This document shows, in pieces, positions 16,156 through 24,085 of a stretch of DNA of 28,308 nt. The stretch's first letter is position 1. Each line of letters starts with the position of its first letter. The DNA comes from CAZADS01 sp964483985 (GTDB lineage Bacteria; Pseudomonadota; Alphaproteobacteria; Thalassobaculales; Thalassobaculaceae): NCBI GenBank assembly GCA_964483985.1, contig CAZADS010000052.1:1-28308 (forward strand), in the 5' to 3' direction. A model generated the notes under the pieces. It worked only from the letters and a program-made list of their open reading frames with translations. It searched no databases and was not told the DNA's origin. The position numbers and the translations under genes are program-made.

Positions 16156-17769
16156 TTAAGCTGCAGTTTGTATGGCTGCAGCTAGAACAGCATCTCCAAC
16201 GTAAGGTTCAAACCGCTTAAAATTTTCTTGAAATCGACCACAAAGCCGAGTTGCAATTTCATCATACCTAGATTTATTCCGCCAGGAATCCCGCGGTTGA
16301 AGAATTTTACTCGGAATATCAGGACAGTTCTCTGGAATACTCAACCCAAAACGATTTTGTCTATTCAATGGAACAGAATCCAATCGACCATCTAAAGCAG
16401 CGCGAACCATCGCCCTAGTATAAGCAATTTTCATCCTTTTCCCACCATCACCGGCGGTTCCCCCAGACCAACCTGTATTAACCAACCAACATGAACCACC
16501 ATGACGATCGAGTCGATCCCGAAGCATTTCGCCATATACCGTAGGCCGGCGCGGCATAAATGGAGCGCCAAAACACGTTGAAAAGGTTGCTTCTGGTTGT
16601 GTTCCCATTCCTTTTTCGGTTCCTGCTACACGGGCTGTATAACCAGATAGAAAATGATACATTGCTTGCTCGGGAGTCAATCGCGCGATGGGAGGCAAAA
16701 CACCAAATGCATCCGCGGTTAACAGGATTATATTATCAGGATGATTTGCAAGGCCTGTGGCACTGACATTTTTCATGAAATCTAATGGATAACAAGCCCT
16801 AGTATTTTCGGTTAAACTGTCATCAGACATATCAAGTTCTCGGGTTGACGAATCAAAAGTAACATTTTCAAGAACTGTTCCAAAACGTTGAGTGGTTGAA
16901 TAAATTTCAGGTTCGGCCGCAGGAGAAAGATTTATCACTTTTGCGTAACAACCACCCTCAAAATTGAATATTCCATTTGCCGACCAGCCATGTTCATCGT
17001 CGCCAATTAAGGTTCTTTTCCCGTCCGCTGATAATGTTGTTTTTCCAGTTCCTGACAGGCCAAAAAAAATAGCCGAATCCCCGTTTGGGCCAATATTAGC
17101 AGAACAATGCATTGGCATTACGTCTTGTTCTGGCAATAAGTAATTTAAAATGCCGAAAATTGATTTTTTTATTTCGCCGGCATAATTAGTCCCACCTATT
17201 AAAATCATTTTTGTATCGAAATTAGCTAAAATAAAAGTTTCAGAATTTAGCCCATCTTTGACTCCACGAGCCTCCAATCCAGGGGCGTGTAATATTGTAA
17301 AATCAGGTGCGAAATCTGTTTTTTGCTCAACAGATGGGCGAATAAACATATTTCGTGAAAATAAACTCGCCCAAGCGGATTCGGTAATTACCCGTATTTT
17401 TAATCGATAAGTTGGATCGGCCCCAGCAAAACTGTCTTGCACAAATACATCTCGCCCTTGAAAATAGGCTGCTACACGCTCATGCATCATTTGGAAAATT
17501 TCCGAAGAAATCGGCTTATTGACAGCTCCCCAATCAATATGATCATGAACGCTCGGAGTATCTACTATAAACTTATCGTTTGGTGAACGTCCGGTATGAA
17601 CACCTGTGGCAACCGTTAGAGCTCCTCCCGAAGTAACCGTCCCCTCTCCTCGGAGAATCGATTCTTGGTACAGTGCAGCCGCACTCAAATTCCAATGAGT
17701 TCTCGCCAAGTTTGACAACCCATGATTTTGTAACGTATCTCGGCTCATAGATCCGCCGGTTTTTTCCAC
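16156..17769 (-). CDS. pckA: Phosphoenolpyruvate carboxykinase (ATP)
   Basis: This enzyme converts oxaloacetate and ATP to phosphoenolpyruvate, CO2 and ADP, the entry step of gluconeogenesis. The 537 residues are the normal length. Visible motifs are VHTGRSPNDKF (58-67), FIRPS, the PEPCK-specific GGTNYAGEIKKS (192-203), the kinase-1a P-loop GLSGTGKTTLS (237-247), the metal-binding GDDEHGW (256-262) and FEGGCYAK. A GTG at 17769 with GGAG six bases before it is used here; an internal ATG at 17748 is a possible alternative. It is divergent from chvI, an arrangement common in Alphaproteobacteria, where ChvI-type regulators have been linked to pckA expression. Confidence 0.97.
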   Translation of the reverse strand: MEKTGGSMSRDTLQNHGLSNLARTHWNLSAAALYQESILRGEGTVTSGGALTVATGVHTGRSPNDKFIVDTPSVHDHIDWGAVNKPISSEIFQMMHERVAAYFQGRDVFVQDSFAGADPTYRLKIRVITESAWASLFSRNMFIRPSVEQKTDFAPDFTILHAPGLEARGVKDGLNSETFILANFDTKMILIGGTNYAGEIKKSIFGILNYLLPEQDVMPMHCSANIGPNGDSAIFFGLSGTGKTTLSADGKRTLIGDDEHGWSANGIFNFEGGCYAKVINLSPAAEPEIYSTTQRFGTVLENVTFDSSTRELDMSDDSLTENTRACYPLDFMKNVSATGLANHPDNIILLTADAFGVLPPIARLTPEQAMYHFLSGYTARVAGTEKGMGTQPEATFSTCFGAPFMPRRPTVYGEMLRDRLDRHGGSCWLVNTGWSGGTAGDGGKRMKIAYTRAMVRAALDGRLDSVPLNRQNRFGLSIPENCPDIPSKILQPRDSWRNKSRYDEIATRLCGRFQENFKRFEPYVGDAVLAAAIQTAA

Positions 17770-18233
17770 CGTTTTCTCCAGCTCATATACTTAAAGCGCC
17801 TAGCACATACCCGAAGTATTTAGAATCAGCGGGGATATATGGTTGGCGCATTGTTCATAAAAATCAACTAATCAAATTTATAACACTTTAAATAACCATT
17901 AGAGAATAACAGCATTCTGCTGGGGCCGTGACATATTGACATACACTATTCCCTTTAGGCGATTGTCTCTGCATATAACATCTGTTGAAGACCTGTATTA
18001 GACAAGATCAATTTTAAATTCAAATTTGTTTAATTTAACGTTAAAAATTTTCCCTAAAAAGAAATAATTTATAATTAATTTAAATCATAGGAAGTTTTAT
18101 TTTATTTTAATAAACTTTAAATGAGCGTATCACTTAAATATTGCCAAAATAGAGTCACAACTTTGCCCAATTTCTCGCTCAATATATGCTGTTTATACTT
18201 TGTGATGAATCCATTAAAAATAGGATAGTCTGT
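17770..18233. other. 464-base AT-rich divergent regulatory region, pckA/chvI
   Basis: No gene is visible. The half nearer chvI (about 18010-18125) is almost pure A/T with runs such as TTTTATTTTATTTTAATAAA, suggestive of bent or easily melted promoter DNA. It includes the palindrome TTTAACGTTAAA. Promoters for both pckA and chvI must lie here, but no clear -35/-10 pair stands out for either. I found no tRNA or small-RNA signature with a terminator. Confidence 0.6.
18034..18045. promoter_or_regulatory. Palindrome TTTAACGTTAAA in the pckA/chvI spacer
   Basis: This is a perfect 12-base palindrome within the AT-rich half of the spacer, 188 bases before the chvI ATG. It is a candidate operator for a dimeric regulator, possibly one shared by the divergent genes. 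The base composition makes chance palindromes likely. Confidence 0.25.
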
Positions 18234-18956
18234 ATGGGACATAGCATTGCACTAGTCGACGATGACCAAAATATTCTTACTTCAGTTACTATGGCTCTAG
18301 AATCCGAAGGCTTCAATGTCCGCGCCTTCAAAGATGGTGAAGAAGCCATCCGTGGGTTAAGTCAACAACCAGTTGAATTGGCAGTCCTAGATATAAAAAT
18401 GCCACGACTCGACGGGATGGAACTACTCAACCGATTGCGTAAATTTTCTTCCATTCCTATCATTTTCCTTACTTCAAAGGACGACGAAATCGATGAGGTT
18501 CTGGGTCTGCGTATGGGAGCAGACGATTACATTACAAAACCGTTTTCTCAACGGCTTTTGATTGAGCGAATCCGCGCGTTACTTAGAAGACAAGCACTCG
18601 ACCACGGCGATGATCCTTTGGGAGATGATAACGTTATAGTAAGAGGAGATTTGGTTCTCGACGAATCCCGACATCTCTGCACTTGGAGAGGTTTGTCTGT
18701 AAGCCTTACAGTGACAGAGTTTCTAATTTTGACATCCCTTTCGTCTCGGCCCGGCCATGTTAAAAATCGCGATCAATTGATGGACTCAGCCTATGGGAAT
18801 TCCGTATATGTTGACGATAGAACCATTGATAGTCATATCAAACGGCTAAGAAAAAAATTCAAAACCGTTGATACTGAATTCGATCAAATCGAGACTCTTT
18901 ACGGTGTAGGATACAGATATAAGGACACAGCTGCAGCTAGGCCAATCAACGTATAA
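18234..18956 (+). CDS. chvI: Response regulator ChvI (OmpR family)
   Basis: This is a 240-residue two-component regulator. The receiver domain has the acidic pocket VDDD (8-11), phospho-acceptor Asp53 in VLDIKMP, Thr80 in IIFLTS, and Lys102 in YITKPFS. An OmpR/PhoB winged-helix DNA-binding domain follows, with LTVTEFLILTSLSSRPGHV, KNRDQLMDSAYG, the recognition helix YVDDRTIDSHIKRLRKKF and the closing IETLYGVGYRY. AGGA at 18222-18225 is eight bases before the ATG at 18234; an in-frame ATG at 18186 would add 16 non-homologous residues and is rejected. It pairs with the downstream sensor chvG. In other Alphaproteobacteria ChvI controls envelope, acid-response and carbon-metabolism genes. Confidence 0.95.
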   Translation: MGHSIALVDDDQNILTSVTMALESEGFNVRAFKDGEEAIRGLSQQPVELAVLDIKMPRLDGMELLNRLRKFSSIPIIFLTSKDDEIDEVLGLRMGADDYITKPFSQRLLIERIRALLRRQALDHGDDPLGDDNVIVRGDLVLDESRHLCTWRGLSVSLTVTEFLILTSLSSRPGHVKNRDQLMDSAYGNSVYVDDRTIDSHIKRLRKKFKTVDTEFDQIETLYGVGYRYKDTAAARPINV

Positions 18957-18968
18957 GATTAAAAACTA

Positions 18969-20663
18969 GTGACTAAGCGGAAAATCAAACCTCAATCCCC
19001 AACGAACTCAGTAAAGCCACTTAATATCAATCGCTTTGGTAAACCAAGAGGACGTCTATCGAAACTTACTCTAAGAATCTTGGCGATAAATATCTTTGCA
19101 GTAGGTATTTTGTTCGTCGGAGTATTATATTTAGATCGGTACCAAAACGCGTTAATTCATACTGAACTCGAAACGTTATCACACCAAGCCGCCTTATTTT
19201 CAAGAACCCTAAGCGAAGTGGCCATTAAACCAGATCTCAGCAATCGTAATATGCTATCCTCAGTTATGGTTAGCGAAATGATACGGAGATCAAACAGCGT
19301 TTTGCCAACCCGAGCAAGAGTATTTGCTGGAGAGGGCTCACTTCTAGTCGACAGTATAGCTTTAGGCCGTTCAGGCCGAGTAGTACAAATACGGCCCCTA
19401 GACCCAATATCTTCGCGTTATTTCGGAGAGCAATTTATTACTCAAATCTACAAAAACATTTTTAATTGGTTACCCCAGCGTAGTGACCTTCCAATCTACC
19501 GAGAATTAGCGCGCCAAAGAGCAAATCAGTATCCCGAAGTAATACAAGCTCTTAGAGGTTCTTCGAGCAAAACTGTCAGGACGACTGCAAATGGCGGCCT
19601 AATACTAACAGCAGCTGTTCCAATTCAAAAATATAAACAAGTGTTTGGAGCCCTGCTTCTATCGCTTAAAGGGGAAAAAATTGATCAGGCAGTCCAGCTG
19701 GTTCGTTTAGAAATATTGGGGTTATTCGGGCTAGTGTTAGCTATAACGGTAGCTCTTTCGCTCTACCTTGCAAGTTCAATTATACGTCCTATTCAACGAC
19801 TTGCCACAGCGGCCGAAAAAGTAAGAACTGGGCGGGACAGGCAACATTCAATTCCGGACTTCTCAGAACGCAACGATGAAATTGGCGACTTGGCAAGAGC
19901 GACTAGGGAAATGACAGAAAATTTGTGGCAACGGATGGATGCTATAGAACGGTTTGCCGCAGATGTTGCTCACGAAATTAAAAATCCACTAACTTCCGTT
20001 CGTAGTGCTGTAGAGACTGCATCCCGAATCGATGACACCGCTCGACGAGAAAAGCTATTCAAAATTATAGTAGATGATGTAAATCGCTTGGACCGCCTCA
20101 TTAACGATATTTCCGAAGCTTCGCGAATTGATACACAATTGAGCAAAGAGGCCATTAATCAGATTGATATTGGACGTATGCTAGAAACCATGAAAAATAT
20201 CTATGTGTCCACCGACCAGATCCAAAACGATCAACTTATTTGTTTAATTAATACGGATAACGAAGCTTTAACGGTATATGGAAACGAAAACCGCCTAGTC
20301 CAAGTGCTTCAGAATTTAATTAATAACGCTATAACTTTTTCACCCGACCAAGGTAAAATAGTCCTTTTAGCAGAATTGATAGGCCCTGAAGTGGTGATTT
20401 CAGTAACTGATGAAGGAAAAGGCATTCCAGATTCTAAGCTAGAGACTATTTTTGACAGGTTTTATACGGAAAGACCAAAAGAAGAAAAATTCGGTATTCA
20501 TTCCGGACTTGGCCTTTCAATTTGCAAGCAAATTGTGGAAGCACACTATGGAAAAATTTGGGCTGAGAATCACTATAGTGAGATTGGTGAAATCATCGGT
20601 GCACGTTTCATCTTCACATTATCTAGAGAAGAAACTAATTCATCAACCGGACGAAATGTATAA
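18969..20663 (+). CDS. chvG: Sensor histidine kinase ChvG
   Basis: This is a 564-residue inner-membrane kinase. TM1 (about 33-55) is followed by a periplasmic sensor of about 190 residues with the ChvG-type segment PTRARVFAGEGSLLVDSI. TM2 (about 246-270) leads into a HAMP domain (270-322). The phospho-acceptor His335 lies in FAADVAHEIKNPLTSVRSA. The ATPase domain has the N-box QNLINNA, DEGKGIP (G1) and GLGLSICKQIV (G2). It presumably phosphorylates ChvI. It begins with GTG 12 bases after chvI, and no clear Shine-Dalgarno is seen, so translation may be coupled. In most Alphaproteobacteria hprK follows chvG; here rapZ follows directly after six bases. Confidence 0.94.
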   Translation: MTKRKIKPQSPTNSVKPLNINRFGKPRGRLSKLTLRILAINIFAVGILFVGVLYLDRYQNALIHTELETLSHQAALFSRTLSEVAIKPDLSNRNMLSSVMVSEMIRRSNSVLPTRARVFAGEGSLLVDSIALGRSGRVVQIRPLDPISSRYFGEQFITQIYKNIFNWLPQRSDLPIYRELARQRANQYPEVIQALRGSSSKTVRTTANGGLILTAAVPIQKYKQVFGALLLSLKGEKIDQAVQLVRLEILGLFGLVLAITVALSLYLASSIIRPIQRLATAAEKVRTGRDRQHSIPDFSERNDEIGDLARATREMTENLWQRMDAIERFAADVAHEIKNPLTSVRSAVETASRIDDTARREKLFKIIVDDVNRLDRLINDISEASRIDTQLSKEAINQIDIGRMLETMKNIYVSTDQIQNDQLICLINTDNEALTVYGNENRLVQVLQNLINNAITFSPDQGKIVLLAELIGPEVVISVTDEGKGIPDSKLETIFDRFYTERPKEEKFGIHSGLGLSICKQIVEAHYGKIWAENHYSEIGEIIGARFIFTLSREETNSSTGRNV

Positions 20664-20669
20664 AACCAA

Positions 20670-21545
20670 ATGCCAAAATCCTCCACCAATAGAGTAATAC
20701 TAGTAACAGGTCTCTCCGGGGCTGGTCGAACAACTTGTTTAAAAATTTTGGAAGACAATGGTTTTGAAGCGGTCGATAATTTACCACTTTCTTTGCTCCC
20801 AGCCCTTCTTGCTCCTTTTTCAATGAATACAAAAGAAACCACAATTAAAAAAAGCGTTGCGATAGGAATTGACATTAGGACCAGAGATTTTGACCCTGCA
20901 GGCTTAATTAAAACATTAGATCTTTTAAAACGCGATAGTCTATTCATTTCGATTGTTTTTCTCGAATGCGATAGCGATGTTCTTATACGCCGGTTTACAG
21001 AAACCCGACGACGCCATCCGCTTGCCGTTGATAGGCCCGTATCGGACGGAATACGGATAGAAAGAAATCTATTGACTCAAATTCGACAACGAGCTGATGT
21101 AATAATTGATTCATCTAATCTCAGCCTCCCCGACTTTAGGATTACAATAACAGCTGGCCTTAAAATCGAAAGTTCAAGGACTTTAACTATAACGATTAAT
21201 TCCTTTGCGTACCGAAATGGAATTCCAAGAGAATCGGATATGATATTTGATGTCCGCTTCCTTTCTAATCCCCATTATTGTAAAGATTTACGTAAACTCG
21301 ATGGAAGGGATAAGCGCATTTCCGAGTTTATTGGAAAAGACGCGTTTTATAATGATTTTTTTAAAGGACTAACCGAATTTGTAAATCCTTTGATACCACG
21401 CTTCATAAATGAGGGAAAAAGTTATTTAACAATCGGGGTCGGTTGCACCGGCGGTCGACACCGATCCGTATTCGTTGCAGAGCGCTTAGCGCAATGGCTT
21501 GACAATAAGGGACATTCCGTCACAGTTCGACATAGGGATCTCTGA
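20670..21545 (+). CDS. rapZ: RapZ/YvcJ family nucleotide-binding protein
   Basis: This 291-residue protein has an N-terminal P-loop variant GLSGAGRTT (14-22), where Arg replaces the usual Lys; this variant is familiar from alphaproteobacterial members. FEAVDNLPLSLLPALL follows directly, then a Walker-B-like ISIVFLECDSDVLIRRFTETRRRHPL. The C-terminal domain ends in TIGVGCTGGRHRSVFVAERLA ... VRHRDL (split for length). In E. coli RapZ is an RNase E adaptor that senses glucosamine-6-phosphate; the role in Alphaproteobacteria is not established. It is probably co-transcribed with chvI-chvG. Its usual neighbours hprK, the EIIA-Man gene and ptsH are missing here. Confidence 0.93.
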   Translation: MPKSSTNRVILVTGLSGAGRTTCLKILEDNGFEAVDNLPLSLLPALLAPFSMNTKETTIKKSVAIGIDIRTRDFDPAGLIKTLDLLKRDSLFISIVFLECDSDVLIRRFTETRRRHPLAVDRPVSDGIRIERNLLTQIRQRADVIIDSSNLSLPDFRITITAGLKIESSRTLTITINSFAYRNGIPRESDMIFDVRFLSNPHYCKDLRKLDGRDKRISEFIGKDAFYNDFFKGLTEFVNPLIPRFINEGKSYLTIGVGCTGGRHRSVFVAERLAQWLDNKGHSVTVRHRDL

Positions 21546-21659
21546 ACAGATACAAACACACTTGACATCACTACCGGCATGTTAAATTTAAAAAGATTTA
21601 AACAATGTAATATCCCACATTCATTTTTTAGCGTTCTGGTCGTGAACAAATTTACGTTT

Positions 21660-21689
21660 TTGAATTTATCTCCTTAGAACTGATATAAT
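21660..21689 (+). promoter_or_regulatory. Candidate sigma-70 promoter for the aminotransferase gene
   Basis: TTGAAT (21660-21665) and TATAAT (21684-21689, a perfect -10) are separated by 18 bases and lie 28 bases before the ATG at 21718. It would make the aminotransferase-ureohydrolase pair its own transcription unit, separate from chvI-chvG-rapZ. In AT-rich sequence a perfect -10 is not rare. Confidence 0.45.
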
Positions 21690-21717
21690 ATAAACTATCT
21701 TATCCAATAGGCAGGCT

Positions 21718-22887
21718 ATGACTTTAAAGATAAATTTAAATGTGCAGCGCACAATCGAGCCTCCTATTGCCGAGGCCCAATCATGGATTGATAATCGAAC
21801 ATTTCCGATAGAAAAACCGCTTATGGACCTAGCTCAAGCGGTACCAAGTTATCCTCCTGCGGAAAACCTTTGTGCATTTCTTGCAAATCAAGTCCGATTA
21901 TCCGGGACTTCCAAGTACGCCCCTATCGCTGGAATACCGCAACTAAGATCGGCTCTCGCCACTAGCATGAACAAATCTCATGGTGGCAAGATAAATTCCG
22001 AAAATGTACTGATTTCAGCTGGGTGTAATCAAGCCTATTGCCTATCTATTTTAGCACTCGCGGAATCAGGTGACGAAGTTATGTTACCTATCCCACATTA
22101 TTTTAATCACGCAATGTGGCTCCGCATGCTTGGAGTAAAAATCGTACCTCTAAGTTTTAGACCTGATCTATATGGAATCCCAGATGTCAATGAGGCTAAA
22201 AATCTAATAAACGACAAAACTCGTGCTATTGTTCTCGTAACACCCAACAATCCGACGGGCGCAATTTATTCATCCAGCACGATTGAGGCATTTTACGAAC
22301 TCGCAAGCGAGCACAATACTGCCTTGGTCCTTGATGAAACTTACAAAGATTTCAGTGAACAAGGGCCACCACATGGCTTGTTTCAAACCTCAAACTGGGA
22401 TGATACATTTATACAACTTTACAGTTTTTCAAAATCATACAGTCTTCCTGGATATCGAGTAGGCTCAATCATCGCTGGTAAAAAAATCATCCAAGCAACA
22501 ACAAAAATCATGGATACTTTATCTATTTGTGCCTCACGAATCTCCCAAGACGCTGCACTTTATGGGCTTACTCACCTCGATAAATGGCTTGAGGATAAAT
22601 TAAAGGTTATCCATGCTAGGCGAGAAACCATTAGGGAAACTTTCAAAAATATTAATTTGGACTACGACTTGATATCCTGCGGTGCCTATTTCGCTTACGT
22701 CAAGCACCCTTTTGATAATTTAGAAGCAAAATCTGTTGCTAAAATGCTAGCTAAAAAGCAAAATATTCTTTGCCTGCCAGGTACTTTTTTCGGTGAGAAT
22801 CAAGAATCTTATTTAAGGTTCGCGTTCGCCAATGCAAGTCAAACGGAATTGTCTGAATTAGGGGATAGATTAATAGCAAGTCATTAA
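21718..22887 (+). CDS. Class I/II PLP-dependent aminotransferase
   Basis: This is a 389-residue fold-type I aminotransferase. SKYAPIAGIPQLRSALATSM is the substrate-loop region. VLISAGCNQAYCLSILALAE carries the PLP-phosphate contact. VLVTPNNPTGAIYS has the conserved NPTG, LVLDETYKDF the PLP-pyridine aspartate, and LYSFSKSYSLPGYRVGSI the PLP-binding lysine (SFSK). YLRFAFAN near the end supplies the carboxylate-binding arginine. The substrate is not determined. Its partner 15 bases downstream is a ureohydrolase, which makes arginine or a guanidino amino acid a reasonable guess (compare AruH of the arginine transaminase pathway), but aspartate or aromatic amino acids are not excluded. A perfect -10 box lies 28 bases upstream. 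Confidence 0.88.
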   Translation: MTLKINLNVQRTIEPPIAEAQSWIDNRTFPIEKPLMDLAQAVPSYPPAENLCAFLANQVRLSGTSKYAPIAGIPQLRSALATSMNKSHGGKINSENVLISAGCNQAYCLSILALAESGDEVMLPIPHYFNHAMWLRMLGVKIVPLSFRPDLYGIPDVNEAKNLINDKTRAIVLVTPNNPTGAIYSSSTIEAFYELASEHNTALVLDETYKDFSEQGPPHGLFQTSNWDDTFIQLYSFSKSYSLPGYRVGSIIAGKKIIQATTKIMDTLSICASRISQDAALYGLTHLDKWLEDKLKVIHARRETIRETFKNINLDYDLISCGAYFAYVKHPFDNLEAKSVAKMLAKKQNILCLPGTFFGENQESYLRFAFANASQTELSELGDRLIASH

Positions 22888-22902
22888 TTCAGGAAAGCAC
22901 AC

Positions 22903-23841
22903 ATGCACGACATCGACGATTCGCATTCAACACTCCGATTCATGGGAATACCCACATTCATGACGCTACCACTTCACGCTGATGCCACGGGATTAGACAT
23001 TGCAATAATTGGCGTACCTTACGATGGAGGAGTTACAAACCGACCTGGGGCGCGGCATGGACCCAGAGAACTTCGCAATGCATCTTCAATGACCCGAAAA
23101 ATTCATCACGTAACTGGCCAAAATCCCTACACGATGGCGCGTGTTGCTGATATAGGCGACGTTCCATTTTCTCGTATTTTCGACATTAATCAATCAAATG
23201 ATGACATCACTAAATTTTTTGAAAACGTCATCCAAGTTGGGGCTGTCCCACTTGCAGCTGGTGGCGATCATTCAATTAGTTTTGCCATCCTCCGTGCAAT
23301 AAGTAAAAAAGAACCGATTAGTCTTATCCATATCGACGCCCACACGGATACTTGGGGCGAATTCCATGGATCTAAATTTCATCATGGCGCTCCATTTCGG
23401 CGCGCCGTCGAAAACGGGTTAATCGATCCAAAACGTACGATTCAGATTGGAATCAGAGGAGCACAAAATTTTACTGACGGTTGGGATTACTCTCGCCGAA
23501 ATGGAATGAGGGTAATCTTTATGCAGGAGGTAGAGGAAATTGGGATAAAAGGAATAGTTCAAGAAGTCCGCCGGATTGTCGGGGAAAGCCCGGTATATTT
23601 GTCATTCGATATTGATGCGCTAGATCCAAGTTACGCCCCAGGCACTGGTACTCCCGAAATTGGTGGTTTTACCTCACGAGAAGCCCAACAGATTCTTCGT
23701 GGTTTCTCTGGATTAAATTTCGTTGGTGCCGATTTAGTGGAAGTTGCCCCGCCATTTGATCACGCTCAACTGACTTCATTAGCGGGCGCAACATTGATGT
23801 ATGAAATCCTATGTTTAATAGCTCAAAAAGTGGTCGATTAG
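22903..23841 (+). CDS. speB: Agmatinase/guanidino-acid ureohydrolase
   Basis: This 312-residue arginase-family enzyme hydrolyses a guanidino group to urea with a two-manganese centre. All metal ligands are visible: His123 in GGDHS, Asp145, His147 and Asp149 in IDAHTD, Asp236 and Asp238 in SFDIDALDP. GVPYDGG (37-43), RPGARHGPRELR and YAPGTGTPEIGG are family hallmarks. Agmatinase (giving putrescine), guanidinobutyrase (giving 4-aminobutyrate) and guanidinopropionase are hard to tell apart by sequence, so the symbol is tentative. AGGAAAG lies before the ATG, and the gene follows the aminotransferase by 15 bases, so the two are surely co-transcribed. Confidence 0.88.
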   Translation: MHDIDDSHSTLRFMGIPTFMTLPLHADATGLDIAIIGVPYDGGVTNRPGARHGPRELRNASSMTRKIHHVTGQNPYTMARVADIGDVPFSRIFDINQSNDDITKFFENVIQVGAVPLAAGGDHSISFAILRAISKKEPISLIHIDAHTDTWGEFHGSKFHHGAPFRRAVENGLIDPKRTIQIGIRGAQNFTDGWDYSRRNGMRVIFMQEVEEIGIKGIVQEVRRIVGESPVYLSFDIDALDPSYAPGTGTPEIGGFTSREAQQILRGFSGLNFVGADLVEVAPPFDHAQLTSLAGATLMYEILCLIAQKVVD

Positions 23842-24047
23842 CGGTCCTTATAATTTACAACACTCAAGTTAATCGTCTGTAACAGGTTTCAGAAAAGTCT
23901 TTTTCATTAGAATGAAAACTTAAAACCTTCCCATCCCATTAAAAGAATTTATTTATCACATAACTCTTGTTTCTCCCGCAAGCACTTGCTCGAATGTCGG
24001 CCCACTGCTATACGCCACGTAATTAACTTTTAATTTAATTGCTGAAT

Positions 24048-24068
24048 GGCAACGAAATTGGAGTTGCC
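24048..24068 (+). promoter_or_regulatory. Hairpin in the ahcY leader
   Basis: GGCAAC (24048-24053) and GTTGCC (24063-24068) can pair across a nine-base loop. The hairpin sits just before the ribosome-binding site GAAGGG (24073-24078) and the ATG at 24086. The 7-mer GCTGAAT occurs on both sides (24041-24047 and 24078-24084). It could modulate ribosome access. It does not match the SAH, SAM-II or SAM/SAH riboswitch consensus as I recall them. Confidence 0.3.
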
Positions 24069-24085
24069 TTCTGAAGGGCTGAATA

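Noticed and set aside
20709..20735. Arg in place of the P-loop Lys in RapZ (GLSGAGRTT)
   Set aside because: I considered it a loss of function, but this variant is familiar from alphaproteobacterial RapZ proteins, and the rest of the protein is intact.
23894..23921. Possible terminator after speB (TTTTCATT paired with AATGAAAA)
   Set aside because: The loop would be only two bases unless the stem is shortened, and no T-run follows, so it is not convincing.
23842..24085. SAM or SAH riboswitch upstream of ahcY
   Set aside because: I see no match to the SAH, SAM-II or SAM/SAH consensus; only a simple hairpin is visible.
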